Source: Bathymodiolus brooksi (Eukaryota; Mollusca; Bivalvia; Mytilida; Modiolidae). From it: 64,000 bases of DNA. A program made the translations under genes and the position numbers. Location: positions 35,329,331 through 35,393,330 of the forward strand of contig OY804583.1 in NCBI GenBank assembly GCA_963680875.1. Reading direction: 5' to 3'. A model generated the notes under the pieces. It had not been told where the DNA came from and ran no database searches. It saw only the letters and a program-made list of their open reading frames with translations. This document shows positions 1 through 18,000 of the stretch, piece by piece. The first letter of the stretch is position 1. The number at the start of each line of letters is the position of its first letter.

Positions 1-3000
1 ACGAACATATACCTGTGTACTCTATACATAACAGACATATACCTGTGTACTCTATACATAACAAACATAAACCAGTGTACTCTATGCATAACAAACATAT
101 ACCTGTGTACTCTATACATAGCACACATATACCAGTGTACAATATACATAACAGATATATACCAGTGTACTCAAAACATAACAGACATATACCTGTGTAC
201 TCTATACATAACAGACATATACCTGTGTACTCTATGAATAACTGACATATACCTGTGTACTCTATGCATAACAGACATATACCTGTGTACTCTATACATA
301 GCAGACATATACCAGTGTACTATATACATAACAGACAGATACCAGTGTACTCAAAACATAACAGACATATACCAGTGTAATCTATACATAACAGACATAT
401 GCCTGTGTACTCTATGCATAACTGACATATACCTGTGTACTCTATGCATAACAGAGTTATACCTGTGTACTCTATACATAACAGACATATACAAGTGTAC
501 TCAAAACAAAACAGACATATACCAGTGTACTCTATAAATAACAGACATATACCTGTGTACTCTGTGAATAACAGACATATACCTGTGTACTCTATGCATA
601 ACATACATATACATGTGTACTCTCTACATAGCACACATATACCTGTGTACTTTATATATAACACCCCTATACCTGTGTACTCTACATAACAGACATATAC
701 CTGTGTACTCTATACATAACAGACATATACCTGTGTACTCTATACATAACAGACATATACCTGTGTACTATATTCATAACAGACATATACCAGTGTACTA
801 TATACATAACAGACATATACCAGTGTACTCTATACATAACACACATATACCAGTGTACTCTATACATAACAGACATATACCTGTGTACTCTATACATAAC
901 AGACATATACCTGTGTACTCTATATACAAAACAGACATATACCAGTGTACTATATACATAACAGACATATACCAGTGTACTCTATACATAACACACATAT
1001 ACCAGTGTACTCTATACATAACAGACATATACCTGTGTACTCTATTCATAACAGACATATACCTGTGTACTATATGCATAACAGACATATACCAGTGTAC
1101 TATGTACATAACAGACATATACCAGTGTACTCTATACAAAACACACATATACCAGTGTACTCTATACATAACAGACATATACCTGTGTACTCTATACATA
1201 ACAGACATATACCAGTGTACTATATGCATAACAGACATATACCAGTGTACTCTATACATAACACACATATACTTTTGCTCTCTATACATAACAGACATAT
1301 ACATGTGTACTCTATACATAACAGGCATATACCTGTGTACTCTATACATAACAGACCTATACCTGTGTACTCTATACATAACAGACATATACAAGTGTAC
1401 TATATTCATAACAGACATATACCAGTGTACTATATACATAACAGACATATACCAGTGTACTCTATACATAACACACATATACCAGTGTACTCTATACATA
1501 ACAGACATATACCTGTGTACTCTATACATAACAGACATATACCTGTGTACTCTATATACAAAACAGACATATACCAGTGTACTATATACATAACAGACAT
1601 ATACCAGTGTACTCTATACATAACACACATATACCAGTGTACTCTATACATAACAGACATATACCTGTGTACTCTATTCATAACAGACATATACCTGTGT
1701 ACTATATGCATAACAGACATATACCAGTGTACTATATACATAACAGACATATACCAGTGTACTCTATACAAAACACACATATACCAGTGTACTCTATACA
1801 TAACAGACATATACCAGTGTAATCTATACATAACAGACATATGCCTGTGTACTCTATGCATAACTGACATATACCTGTGTACTCTATGCATAACAGAGTT
1901 ATACCTGTGTACTCTATACATAACAGACATATACAAGTGTACTCAAAACAAAACAGACATATACCAGTGTACTCTATAAATAACAGACATATACCTGTGT
2001 ACTCTGTGAATAACAGACATATACCTGTGTACTCTATGCATAACATACATATACATGTGTACTCTCTACATAGCACACATATACCTGTGTACTTTATATA
2101 TAACACCCCTATACCTGTGTACTCTACATAACAGACATATACCTGTGTACTCTATACATAACAGACATATACCTGTGTACTCTATACATAACAGACATAT
2201 ACAAGTGTACTATATTCATAACAGACATATACCAGTGTACTATATACATAACAGACATATACCAGTGTACTCTATACATAACACACATATACCAGTGTAC
2301 TCTATACATAACAGACATATACCTGTGTACTCTATACATAACAGACATATACCTGTGTACTCTATATACAAAACAGACATATACCAGTGTACTATATACA
2401 TAACAGACATATACCAGTGTACTCTATACATAACACACATATACCAGTGTACTCTATACATAACAGACATATACCTGTGTACTATATACATAACAGACAT
2501 ATACCAGTGTACTCTATACAAAACACACATATACCAGTGTACTCTATACATAACAGACATATACCTGTGTACTCTATACATAACAGACATATACCAGTGT
2601 ACTATATGCATAACAGACATACCAGTGTACTCTATACATAACACACATATACTTTTGCTCTCTATACATAACAGACATATACATGTGTACTCTATACATA
2701 ACAGGCATATACCTGTGTACTCTATACATAACAGACCTATACCTGTGTACTCTATACAAAACAGACATATACCAGTGTACTATATACATAACAGACATAT
2801 ACCAGTGTACTCTATACATAACACACATATACCAGTGTACTCTATACATAACAGACATATACCTGTGTACTCTATTCATAACAGACATATACCTGTGTAC
2901 TATATGCATAACAGACATATACCAGTGTACTATATACATAACAGACATATACCAGTGTACTCTATACAAAACACACATATACCAGTGTACTCTATACATA

Positions 3001-6000
3001 ACAGACATATACCAGTGTAATCTATACATAACAGACATATGCCTGTGTACTCTATGCATAACTGACATATACCTGTGTACTCTATGCATAACAGAGTTAT
3101 ACCTGTGTACTCTATACATAACAGACATATACAAGTGTACTCAAAACAAAACAGACATATACCAGTGTACTCTATAAATAACAGACATATACCTGTGTAC
3201 TCTGTGAATAACAGACATATACCTGTGTACTCTATGCATAACATACATATACATGTGTACTCTCTACATAGCACACATATACCTGTGTACTTTATATATA
3301 ACACCCCTATACCTGTGTACTCTACATAACAGACATATACCTGTGTACTCTATACATAACAGACATATACCTGTGTACTCTATACATAACAGACATATAC
3401 CTGTGTACTCTATACATAACAGACATATACAAGTGTACTATATTCATAACAGACATATACCAGTGTACTATATACATAACAGACATATACCAGTGTACTC
3501 TATACATAACACACATATACCAGTGTACTCTATACATAACAGACATATACCTGTGTACTCTATACATAACAGACATATACCTGTGTACTCTATATACAAA
3601 ACAGACATATACCAGTGTACTATATACATAACAGACATATACCAGTGTACTCTATACATAACACACATATACCAGTGTACTCTATACATAACAGACATAT
3701 ACCTGTGTACTATATACATAACAGACATATACCAGTGTACTCTATACAAAACACACATATACCAGTGTACTCTATACATAACAGACATATACCTGTGTAC
3801 TCTATACATAACAGACATATACCAGTGTACTATATGCATAACAGACATACCAGTGTACTCTATACATAACACACATATACTTTTGCTCTCTATACATAAC
3901 AGACATATACATGTGTACTCTATACATAGCAGGCATATACCTGTGTACTCTATACATAACAGACCTATACCTGTGTACTCTATACAAAACAGACATATAC
4001 CAGTGTACTATATACATAACAGACATATACCAGTGTACTCTATACATAACACACATATACCAGTGTACTCTATACATAACAGACATATACCTGTGTACTC
4101 TATTCATAACAGACATATACCTGTGTACTATATGCATAACAGACATATACCAGTGTACTATATACATAACAGACATATACCAGTGTACTCTATACAAAAC
4201 ACACATATACCAGTGTACTCTATACATAACAGACATATACCAGTGTAATCTATACATAACAGACATATGCCTGTGTACTCTATGCATAACTGACATATAC
4301 CTGTGTACTCTATGCATAACAGAGTTATACCTGTGTACTCTATACATAACAGACATATACAAGTGTACTCAAAACAAAACAGACATATACCAGTGTACTC
4401 TATAAATAACAGACATATACCTGTGTACTCTGTGAATAACAGACATATACCTGTGTACTCTATGCATAACATACATATACATGTGTACTCTCTACATAGC
4501 ACACATATACCTGTGTACTTTATATATAACACCCCTATACCTGTGTACTCTACATAACAGACATATACCTGTGTACTCTATACATAACAGACATATACCT
4601 GTGTACTCTATACATAACAGACATATACCTGTGTACTCTATACATAACAGACATATACAAGTGTACTATATTCATAACAGACATATACCAGTGTACTATA
4701 TACATAACAGACATATACCAGTGTACTCTATACATAACACACATATACCAGTGTACTCTATACATAACAGACATATACCTGTGTACTCTATACATAACAG
4801 ACATATACCTGTGTACTCTATATACAAAACAGACATATACCAGTGTACTATATACATAACAGACATATACCAGTGTACTCTATACATAACACACATATAC
4901 CAGTGTACTCTATACATAACAGACATATACCTGTGTACTCTATTCATAACAGACATATACCTGTGTACTATATGCATAACAGACATATACCAGTGTACTA
5001 TATACATAACAGACATATACCAGTGTACTCTATACAAAACACACATATACCAGTGTACTCTATACATAACAGACATATACCTGTGTACTCTATACATAAC
5101 AGACATATACCAGTGTACTATATGCATAACAGACATACCAGTGTACTCTATACATAACACACATATACTTTTGCTCTCTATACATAACAGACATATACAT
5201 GTGTACTCTATACATAACAGGCATATACCTGTGTACTCTATACATAACTGACCTATACCTGTGTACTCTATACATAACAGACATATACAAGTGTACTATA
5301 TTCATAACAGACATATACCAGTGTACTATATACATAACAGACATATACCAGTGTACTCTATACATAACACACATATACCAGTGTACTCTATACATAACAG
5401 ACATATACCTGTGTACTCTATACATAACAGACATATACCTGTGTACTCTATATACAAAACAGACATATACCAGTGTACTATATACATAACAGACATATAC
5501 CAGTGTACTCTATACATAACACACATATACCAGTGTACTCTATACATAACAGACATATACCTGTGTACTCTATTCATAACAGACATATACCTGTGTACTA
5601 TATGCATAACAGACATATACCAGTGTACTATATACATAACAGACATATACCAGTGTACTCTATACAAAACACACATATACCAGTGTACTCTATACATAAC
5701 AGACATATACCTGTGTACTCTATACATAACAGACATATACCAGTGTACTATATGCATAACAGACATATACCAGTGTACTCTATACATAACAGACATATAC
5801 CAGTGTCCTCTATACAAAACGAACATATACCTGTGTTCTCTATACAAAACAGACATATACCAGTGTACTCTATACATAACAGACATATACCAGTGTACTC
5901 TATACATAACAGACATATACCTGTGTACTCTATACAAAACAGAAATATACCAGTGTACTCTATACATAACAGACATATACCTGTGTACTCTATACATAGC

Positions 6001-9000
6001 TGACATATACCTGTGTACTCTATACATAACAGACATATATCAGTGTACTCTATGCATAACAGACATATACCAGTGTACTATATGCATAACAAACATATAC
6101 ATGTGTACTCTATACATAACAGACATATACCTGTGTACTCTATACATAACAAACATATACCAGTGTACTCTATGCATAACAAACATATACCTGTGTACTC
6201 TATACATAACAGACATATACCTGTGTACTCTATACATAACAGACATATATCTGTGTACTCTATACAAAACAAACATATACCTGTGTACTATATGCAAAAC
6301 AGACATATACCAGTGTACTCTATACATAACAGACATATACCTGTGTACTCTATGTACAAAGCAGACATATACCAGTGTACTCTATACATAACAGACATAT
6401 ACCAGTGTATTCTATGCATAACAGACATATACCAGAGTAATCTATACATAACAGACATACCTGTGTACTCTATGCATAACATACCTATACCAGTGTACTC
6501 TATACATAACAGACATATACCAGTGTATTCTATGCATAACAGATATATACCAGAGTACTCTATACATAACAGACATACCTGTGTACTCTATGCATAACAT
6601 ACCTATACCAGTGTACTCTATACATAACAGACATATACCAGTGTACTCTATACATAACACACATATACCAGTGTACTCTATACATAACATACATATACCT
6701 GTGTACTCTATACAAAACGAACATATACCTGTGTACTTTATACATAATAGACATATACCAGTGTACTCTATGCATAGCACAAATATACGAGTGTACTCTA
6801 TACATAACAGACATATACCTGTGTACTCTATATACAAAACAGACATATACCTGTGTAATCTATACAAAACAGAAATATACCAGTGTAATCTATACATAAC
6901 AGACATATACCTGTGTACTCTATACATAACAGACATTTACCTGTGTACTCTATGCATAACTGACATATACCTGTGTACTCTATGCATAACAGACATATAC
7001 CTGTGTACTCTATACATAGCACACATATACCAGTGTACAATATACATAACAGATATATACCAGTGTACTCAAAACATAACAGACATATACCAGTGTACTC
7101 TATACATAACAGACATATACCTGTGTACTCTATGAATAACTGACATATACCTGTGTACTCTATGCATAACAGACATATACCTGTGAACTCTATACATAGC
7201 AGACATATACCAGTGTACTATATACATAACAGACAGATACCAGTGTACTCAAAACATAACAGACATATACCAGTGTAATATATACATAACAGACATATGC
7301 CTGTGTACTCTATGCAAAACTGACATATACCTGTGTACTCTATGCATAACAGAGTTATACCTGTGTACTCTATACATAACAGACATATACAAGTGTACTC
7401 AAAACAAAACAGACATATACCAGTGTACTCTATAAATAACAGACATATACCTGTGTACTCTGTGAATAACAGACATATACCTGTGTACTCTATGCATAAC
7501 ATACATATACATGTGTACTCTCTACATAGCACACATATACCTGTGTACTTTATATATAACACCCCTATACCTGTGTACTCTACATAACAGACATATACCT
7601 GTGTACTCTATACATAACAGACATATACCTGTGTACTCTATACATAACAGACATATACCTGTGTACTCTATACATAACAGACATATACAAGTGTACTATA
7701 TTCATAACAGACATATACCAGTGTACTATATACATAACAGACATATACTAGTGTACTCTATACATAACACACATATACTTTTGCTCTCTATACATAACAG
7801 ACATATACATGTGTACTCTATACATAACAGGCATATACCTGTGTACTCTATACATAACAGACATATACCTGTGTACTCTATATACAAAACAGACATATAC
7901 CAGTGTACTATATACATAACAGACATATACCTGTGTACTCTATGCATAACACACATATACATGTGTACTCTATTCATAACAGACATATACCAGTGTACTA
8001 TATACATAACAGACATATACCAGTGTACTCTATACAAAACACACATATACCAGTGTACTCTATACATAACAGACATATACCTGTGTACTCTATACATAAC
8101 AGACATATACCAGTGTACTATATGCATAACAGACATATACCAGTGTACTCTATACAAAACGAACATATACCTGTGTTCTCTATACATAACAGACATATAC
8201 CAGTGTCCTCTATACAAAACGAACATATACCTGTGTTCTCTATACATAACAGACATATACCAGTGTACTCTATTCATAACAGCCATATACCAGTGTACTC
8301 TATACATAACACACATATACCAGTGTACTCTATACATAACAGACATATACCTGTGTACTCTATATACAAAACAGACATATACCAGTGTACTCTATTCATA
8401 ACAGAGATATACCAGTGTACTCTATACATAACAGACATATACCTGTGTAATCTATACAAAACAGAAATATACCAGTGTAATCTATACATAACAGACATAT
8501 ACTTGTGTAATCTATACAAAACAGACATATACCAGTGTAGTCTATTCATAACAGACATATACCAGTGTACTCTATACATAACAGACATATACCTGTGTAA
8601 TCTATACAAAACAGAAATATACCAGTGTAATCTATACATATCAGACATATACCATTGTACTCTATACAGAACAGACATTTACCTGTGTACTCTATGCATA
8701 ACTGACATATACCTATGTACTCTATGCATAACAGACATATACCTGTGTACTCTATGCATAGCACACATATACCAGTGTACTATATACATAACAGACATAT
8801 GCCAGTGTACTCAAAACATAACAGACATATACCAGTGTACTCTATACATAACAGACATATACCTGTGTACTCTATGAATAACTGACATATACCTGTGTAC
8901 TCTATGCATAACAGACATATACCTGTGTACTCTATACATAACACACATATACCAGTGTACTATATACATAACAGACATATACCTGTGTACTCTATGCAAA

Positions 9001-12000
9001 ACAGACATATACCAGTGTACTCTATACATAACAGACATATACCAGTATACTCTATACATAACAGACATATACCAGTGTATTCTATGCATAACAGACATAT
9101 ACCAGAGTACTCTATACATAACAGACATACCTGTGTACTCTATGCATAACATACCTATACCAGTGTACTCTATGCATAACAGACATATACCAGTGTACTC
9201 TATACATAGCACACATATACCAGTGTACTCTATACATAACATACATATACCTCTGTACTCTATACAAAACGAACATATACCTGTGTACTTTATACATAAT
9301 AGACATATACCAGTGTACTCTATGCATAGCACAAATATACGAGTGTACTCTATACATAACAGACATATACCTGTGTACTCTATATACAAAACAGACATAT
9401 ACCAGTGTACTCTATACATAACAGACATATACCAGTGTACTCTATACATAACAGACATATACCTGTGTACTCTATACAAAACAAAAATATACCAGTGTAC
9501 TCTATACATAACAGACATATACCTGTGTACTCTATACATAGCTGACATATACCTGTGTACTCTATACACAACATACATATATCAGTGTACTCTATGCATA
9601 ACAGACATATACCAGTGTACTATATGCATAACAAACATATACATGTGTACTCTATACATAACAGACATATACCTGTGTACTCTATACATAACAAACATAT
9701 ACCAGTGTACTCTATGCATAACAAACATATACCTGTGTACTCTATACATAGCACACATATACCAGTGTACAATATACATAACAGATATATACCAGTGTAC
9801 TCAAAACATAACAGACATATACCAGTGTACTCTATACATAACAGACATATACCTGTGTACTCTATGAATAACTGACATATACCTGTGTACTCTATGCATA
9901 ACAGACATATACCTGTGTACTCTATACATAGCAGACATATACCAGTGTACTATATACATAACAGACAGATACCAGTGTACTCAAAACATAACAGACATAT
10001 ACCAGTGTAATCTATACATAACAGACATATGCCTGTGTACTCTATGCATAACTGACATATACCTGTGTACTCTATGCATAACAGAGTTATACCTGTGTAC
10101 TCTATACATAACAGACATATACAAGTGTACTCAAAACAAAACAGACATATACCAGTGTACTCTATAAATAACAGACATATACCTGTGTACTCTGTGAATA
10201 ACAGACATATACCTGTGTACTCTATGCATAACATACATATACATGTGTACTCTCTACATAGCACACATATACCTGTGTACTTTATATATAACACCCCTAT
10301 ACCTGTGTACTCTACATAACAGACATATACCTGTGTACTCTATACATAACAGACATATACCTGTGTACTCTATACATAACAGACATATACCTGTGTACTC
10401 TATACATAACAGACATATACAAGTGTACTATATTCATAACAGACATATACCAGTGTACTATATACATAACAGACATATACCAGTGTACTCTATACATAAC
10501 ACACATATACTTTTGCTCTCTATACATAACAGACATATACATGTGTACTCTATACATAACAGGCATATACCTGTGTACTCTATACATAACAGACCTATAC
10601 CTGTGTACTCTATACATAACAGACATATACAAGTGTACTATATTCATAACAGACATACACCAGTGTACTATATACATAACAGACATATACCAGTGTACTC
10701 TATACATAACACACATATACCAGTGTAATCTATACATAACAGACATATACCTGTGTACTCTATACATAACAGACATATACCTGTGTACTCTATATACAAA
10801 ACAGACATATACCAGTGTACTATATACATAACAGACATATACCTGTGTACTCTATGCATAACACACATATACATGTGTACGCTATTCATAACAGACATAT
10901 ACCTGTGTACTATATGCATAACAGACATATACCAGTGTACTATATACATAACAGACATATACCAGTGTACTCTATACAAAACACACATATACCAGTGTAC
11001 TCTATACATAACAGACATATACCTGTGTACTCTATACATAACAGACATATACCAGTGTACTATATGCATAACAGACATATACCAGTGTACTCTATACATA
11101 ACAGACATATACCAGTGTCCTCTATACAAAACGAACATATACCTGTGTTCTCTATACATAACAGACATATACCAGTGTACTCTATTCATAACAGCCCTAT
11201 ACCAGTGTACTCTATACATAACACACATATACCAGTGTACTCTATACATAGCAGACATATACCTGTGTACCCTATATACAAAACAGACATATACCAGTGT
11301 ACTCTATACATAGCAGACATATACCAGTGTACTCTATACATAACAGACATATACCTGTGTACTCTATACAATACAGAAATATACCAGTGTACTCTATACA
11401 TAACAGACATATACCTGTGTACTCTATACATAGCTGACATATACCTGTGTACTCTATACATAACAGACATATATCAGTGTACTCTATGCATAACAGACAT
11501 ATACTAGTGTACTATATGCATAACAAACATATACATGTGTACTCTATACATAACAGACATATACCTGTGTACTCTATACATAACAAACATATACCAGTGT
11601 ACTCTATGCATAACAAACATATACCTGTGTACTCTATACATAACAGACATATACCTGTGTACTCTATACATAACAGACATATATCTGTGTACTCTATACA
11701 AAACAAACATATACCTGTGTACTATATGCAAAACAGACATATACCAGTGTACTCTATACATAACAGACATATACCTGTGTACTCTATGTACAAAGCAGAC
11801 ATATACCAGTGTACTCTATACATAACAGACATATACCAGTGTATTCTATGCATAACAGACATATACCAGAGTACTCTATACATAACAGACATACCTGTGT
11901 ACTCTATGCATAACATACCTATACCAGTGTACTCTATACATAACAGACATATACCAGTGTACTCTATACATAACACACATATACCAGTGTACTCTATACA

Positions 12001-15000
12001 TAACATACATATACCTGTGTACTCTATACAAAACGAACATATACCTGTGTACTTTATACATAATAGACATATACCAGTGTACTCTATGCATAGCACAAAT
12101 ATACGAGTGTACTCTATACATAACAGACATATACCTGTGTACTCTATATACAAAACAGACATATACCTGTGTAATCTATACAAAACAGAAATATACCAGT
12201 GTAATCTATACATAACAGACATATACCTGTGTACTCTATACATAACAGACATTTACCTGTGTACTCTATGCATAACTGACATATACTTGTGTACTCTATG
12301 CATAACAGACATATACCTGTGTACTCTATACATAGCACACATATACCAGTGTACAATATACATAACAGATATATACCAGTGTACTCAAAACATAACAGAC
12401 ATATACCAGTGTACTCTATACATAACAGACATATACCTGTGTACTCTATGAATAACTGACATATACCTGTGTACTCTATGCATAACAGACATATACCTGT
12501 GTACTCTATACATAGCAGACATATACCAGTGTACTATATACATAACAGACAGATACCAGTGTACTCAAAACATAACAGACATATACCAGTGTAATATATA
12601 CATAACAGACATATGCCTGTGTACTCTATGCATAACTGACATATACCTGTGTACTCTAAGCATAACAGAGTTATACCTGTGTACTCTATACATAACAGAC
12701 ATATACAAGTGTACTCAAAATAAAACAGACATATACCAGTGTACTCTATAAATAACAGACATATACCTGTGTACTCTGTGAATAACAGACATATACCTGT
12801 GTACTCTATGCATAACATACATATACATGTGTACTCTCTACATAGCACACATATACCTGTGTACTTTATATATAACACCTCTATACCTGTGTACTCTACA
12901 TAACAGACATATACCTGTGTACTCTATACATAACAGACATATACCTGTGTACTCTATACATAACAGACATATACCTGTGTACTCTATACATAACAGACAT
13001 ATACAAGTGTACTATATTCATAACAGACATATACCAGTGTACTATATACATAACAGACATATACTAGTGTACTCTATACATAACACACATATACTTTTGC
13101 TCTCTATACATAACAGACATATACATGTGTACTCTATACATAACAGGCATATACCTGTGTACTCTATACATAACAGACCTATACCTGTGTACTCTATACA
13201 TAACAGACATATACAAGTGTACTATATTCATAACAGACATATACCAGTGTACTATATACATAACAGACATATACCAGTGTACTCTATACATAACACACAT
13301 ATACCAGTGTACTCTATACATAACAGACATATACCTGTGTACTCTATACATAACAGACATATACCTGTGTACTCTACATACAAAACAGAAATATACCTGT
13401 GTACTCTATGCATAACACACATATACATGTGTACTCTATTCATAACAGACATATACCTGTGTACTATATGCATAACAGACATATACCAGTGTACTATATA
13501 CATAACAGACATATACCAGTGTACTCTATACAAAACACACATATACCAGTGTACTCTGTACATAACAGACATATACCGGTGTACTCTATACATAACAGAC
13601 ATATACCAGTGTACTATATGCATAACAGACATATACCAGTGTACTCTATACATAACAGACATATACCAGTGTCCTCTATACAAAACGAACATATACTTGT
13701 GTTCTCTATACATAACAGACATATACCAGTGTACTCTATTCATAACAGCCATATACCAGTGTACTCTATGCATAACACACATATACCAGTGTACTCTATA
13801 CATAACAGACATATACCTGTGTACTCTATATACAAAACAGACATATACCAGTGTACTCTATTCATAACAGACATATACCAGTGTACTCTATACATAACAG
13901 ACATATACCTGTGTAATCTATACAAAACAGAAATATACCAGTGTAATCTATACATAACAGACATATACCTGTGTAAGCTATACAAAACAGACATATACCA
14001 GTGTACTCTATTCATAACAGACATATACCAGTGTACTCTATACATAACAGACATATACCTGTGTAATCTATACAAAACAGAAATATACCAGTGTAATCTA
14101 TACATAACAGACATATACCAGTGTACTCTATACATAACAGACATTTACCTGTGTACTCTATGCATAACTGACATATACCTATGTACTCTATGCATAACAG
14201 ACATATACCTGTGTACTCTATACATAGCACACATATACCAGTGTACTATATACATAACAGACATATGCCAGTGTACTCAAAACATAACAGACATATACCA
14301 GTGTACTCTATACATAACAGACATATACCTGTGTACTCTATGAATAACTGACATATACCTGTGTACTCTATGCATAACAGACATATACCAGTGTACTCTA
14401 TACATAACAGACATATACCTGTGTACTCTATGAATAACTGACATATACCTGTGTACTCTATGCATAACAGACATATACCTGTGTACTCTATACATAACAC
14501 ACATATACCAGTGTACTATATACATAACAGACATATACCTGTGTACTCTATGCAAAACAGACATATACCAGTGTACTCTATACATAACAGACATATACCA
14601 GTATACTCTATACATAACAGACATATACCAGTGTATTCTATGCATAACATACATATACCAGAGTACTCTATACATAACAGACATACCTGTGTACTCTATG
14701 CATAACATACCTATACCAGTGTATTCTATACATAACAGACATATACCAGTGTACTCTATACATAACACACATATACCAGTGTACTCTATACATAACATAC
14801 ATATACCTGTGTACTCTATACAAAACGAACATATACCTGTGTACTCTATATACAAAACAGACATATACCAGTGTACTCTATGCATAGCACAAATATACGA
14901 GTGTACTCTATACATAACAGACATATACCTGTGTACTCTATATACAAAACAGACATATACCAGTGTACTCTATACATAACAGACATATACCAGTGTACTC

Positions 15001-18000
15001 TATACATAATAGACATATACCTGTGTACTCTATACAAAACAGAAATATACCAGTGTACTCTATACATAACAGACATATACCTGTGTACTCTATACATAGC
15101 TGACATATACCTGTGTACTCTATACATAACAGACATATATCAGTGTACTCTATGCATAACAGACATATACCAGTGTACTATATGCATAACAAACATATAC
15201 ATGTGTACTCTATACATAACAGACATATACCTGTGTACTCTATACATAACAAACATATACCAGTGTACTCTATGCATAACAAACATATACCTGTGTACTC
15301 TATACATAGCACACATATACCAGTGTACAATATACATAACAGATATATACCAGTGTACTCAAAACATAACAGACATATACCAGTGTACTCTATACATAAC
15401 AGACATATACCTGTGTACTCTATGAATAACTGACATATACCTGTGTACTCTATGCATAACAGACATATACCTGTGTACTCTATACATAGCAGACATATAC
15501 CAGTGTACTATATACATAACAGACAGATACCAGTGTACTCAAAACATAACAGACATATACCAGTGTAATCTATACATAACAGACATATGCCTGTGTACTC
15601 TATGCATAACTGACATATACCTGTGTACTCTATGCATAACAGAGTTATACCTGTGTACTCTATACATAACAGACATATACAAGTGTACTCAAAACAAAAC
15701 AGACATATACCAGTGTACTCTATAAATAACAGACATATACCTGTGTACTCTGTGAATAACAGACATATACCTGTGTACTCTATGCATAACATACATATAC
15801 ATGTGTACTCTCTACATAGCACACATATACCTGTGTACTTTATATATAACACCCCTATACCTGTGTACTCTACATAACAGACATATACCTGTGTACTCTA
15901 TACATAACAGACATATACCTGTGTACTCTATACATAACAGACATATACCTGTGTACTCTATACATAACAGACATATACAAGTGTACTATATTCATAACAG
16001 ACATATACCAGTGTACTATATACATAACAGACATATACCAGTGTACTCTATACATAACACACATATACTTTTGCTCTCTATACATAACAGACATATACAT
16101 GTGTACTCTATACATAACAGGCATATACCTGTGTACTCTATACATAACAGACCTATACCTGTGTACTCTATACATAACAGACATATACAAGTGTACTATA
16201 TTCATAACAGACATATACCAGTGTACTATATACATAACAGACATATACCAGTGTACTCTATACATAACACACATATACCAGTGTACTCTATACATAACAG
16301 ACATATACCTGTGTACTCTATACATAACAGACATATACCTGTGTACTCTATATACAAAACAGACATATACCAGTGTACTATATACATAACAGACATATAC
16401 CTGTGTACTCTATGCATAACACACATATACATGTGTACGCTATTCATAACAGACATATACCTGTGTACTATATGCATAACAGACATATACCAGTGTACTA
16501 TATATATAACAGACATATACCAGTGTACTCTATACAAAACACACATATACCAGTGTACTCTATACATAACAGACATATACCTGTGTACTCTATACATAAC
16601 AGACATATACCAGTGTACTATATGCATAACAGACATATACCAGTGTACTCTATACATAACAGACATATACCAGTGTCCTCTATACAAAACGAACATATAC
16701 CTGTGTTCTCTATACATAACAGACATATACCAGTGTACTCTATTCATAACAGCCATATACCAGTGTACTCTATACATAACACACATATACCAGTGTACTC
16801 TATACATAACAGACATATACCTGTGTACTCTATATACAAAACAGACATATACCAGTGTACTCTATTCATAACAGACATATACCAGTGTACTCTATACATA
16901 ACAGACATATACCTGTGTAATCTATACAAAACAGAAATATACCAATGTAATCTATACATAACAGACATATACCTGTGTAATCTATACAAAACAGACATAT
17001 ACCAGTGTACTCTATTCATAACAGACATATACCAGTGTACCCTATACATAACAGACATATACCTGTGTAATCTATACAAAACAGAAATATACCAGTGTAA
17101 TCTATACATAACAGACATATACCAGTGTACTCTATACATAACAGACATTTACCTGTGTACTCTATGCATAACTGACATATACCTATGTACTCTATGCATA
17201 ACAGACATATACCTGTGTACTCTATACATAGCACACATATACCAGTGTACTATATACATAACAGACATATGCCAGTGTACTCAAAACATAACAGACATAT
17301 ACCAGTGTACTCTATACATAACAGACATATACCTGTGTACTCTATGAATAACTGACATATACCTGTGTACTCTATGCATAACAGACATATACCTGTGTAC
17401 TCTATACATAACACACATATACCAGTGTACTATATACATAACAGACATATACCTGTGTACTCTATGCAAAACAGACATATACCAGTGTACTCTATACATA
17501 ACAGACATATACCAGTATACTCTATACATAACAGACATATACCAGTGTATTCTATGCATAACAGACATATACCAGAGTACTCTATACATAACAGACATAC
17601 CTGTGTACTCTATGCATAACATACCTATACCAGTGTACTCTATACATAACAGACATATACCTGTGTACTCTATACATAACAGACATATACTTGTGTACTC
17701 TATATACAAAACAGACATATACCAGTGTACTATATACATAACAGACATATACCTGTGTACTCTATGCATAACACACATATACATGTGTACGCTATTCATA
17801 ACAGACATATACCTGTGTACTATATGCATAACAGACATATACCAGTGTACTATATACATAACAGACATATACCAGTGTACTCTATACAAAACACACATAT
17901 ACCAGTGTACTCTATACATAACAGACATATACCTGTGTACTCTATACATAACAGACATATACCAGTGTACTATATGCATAACAGACATATACCAGTGTCC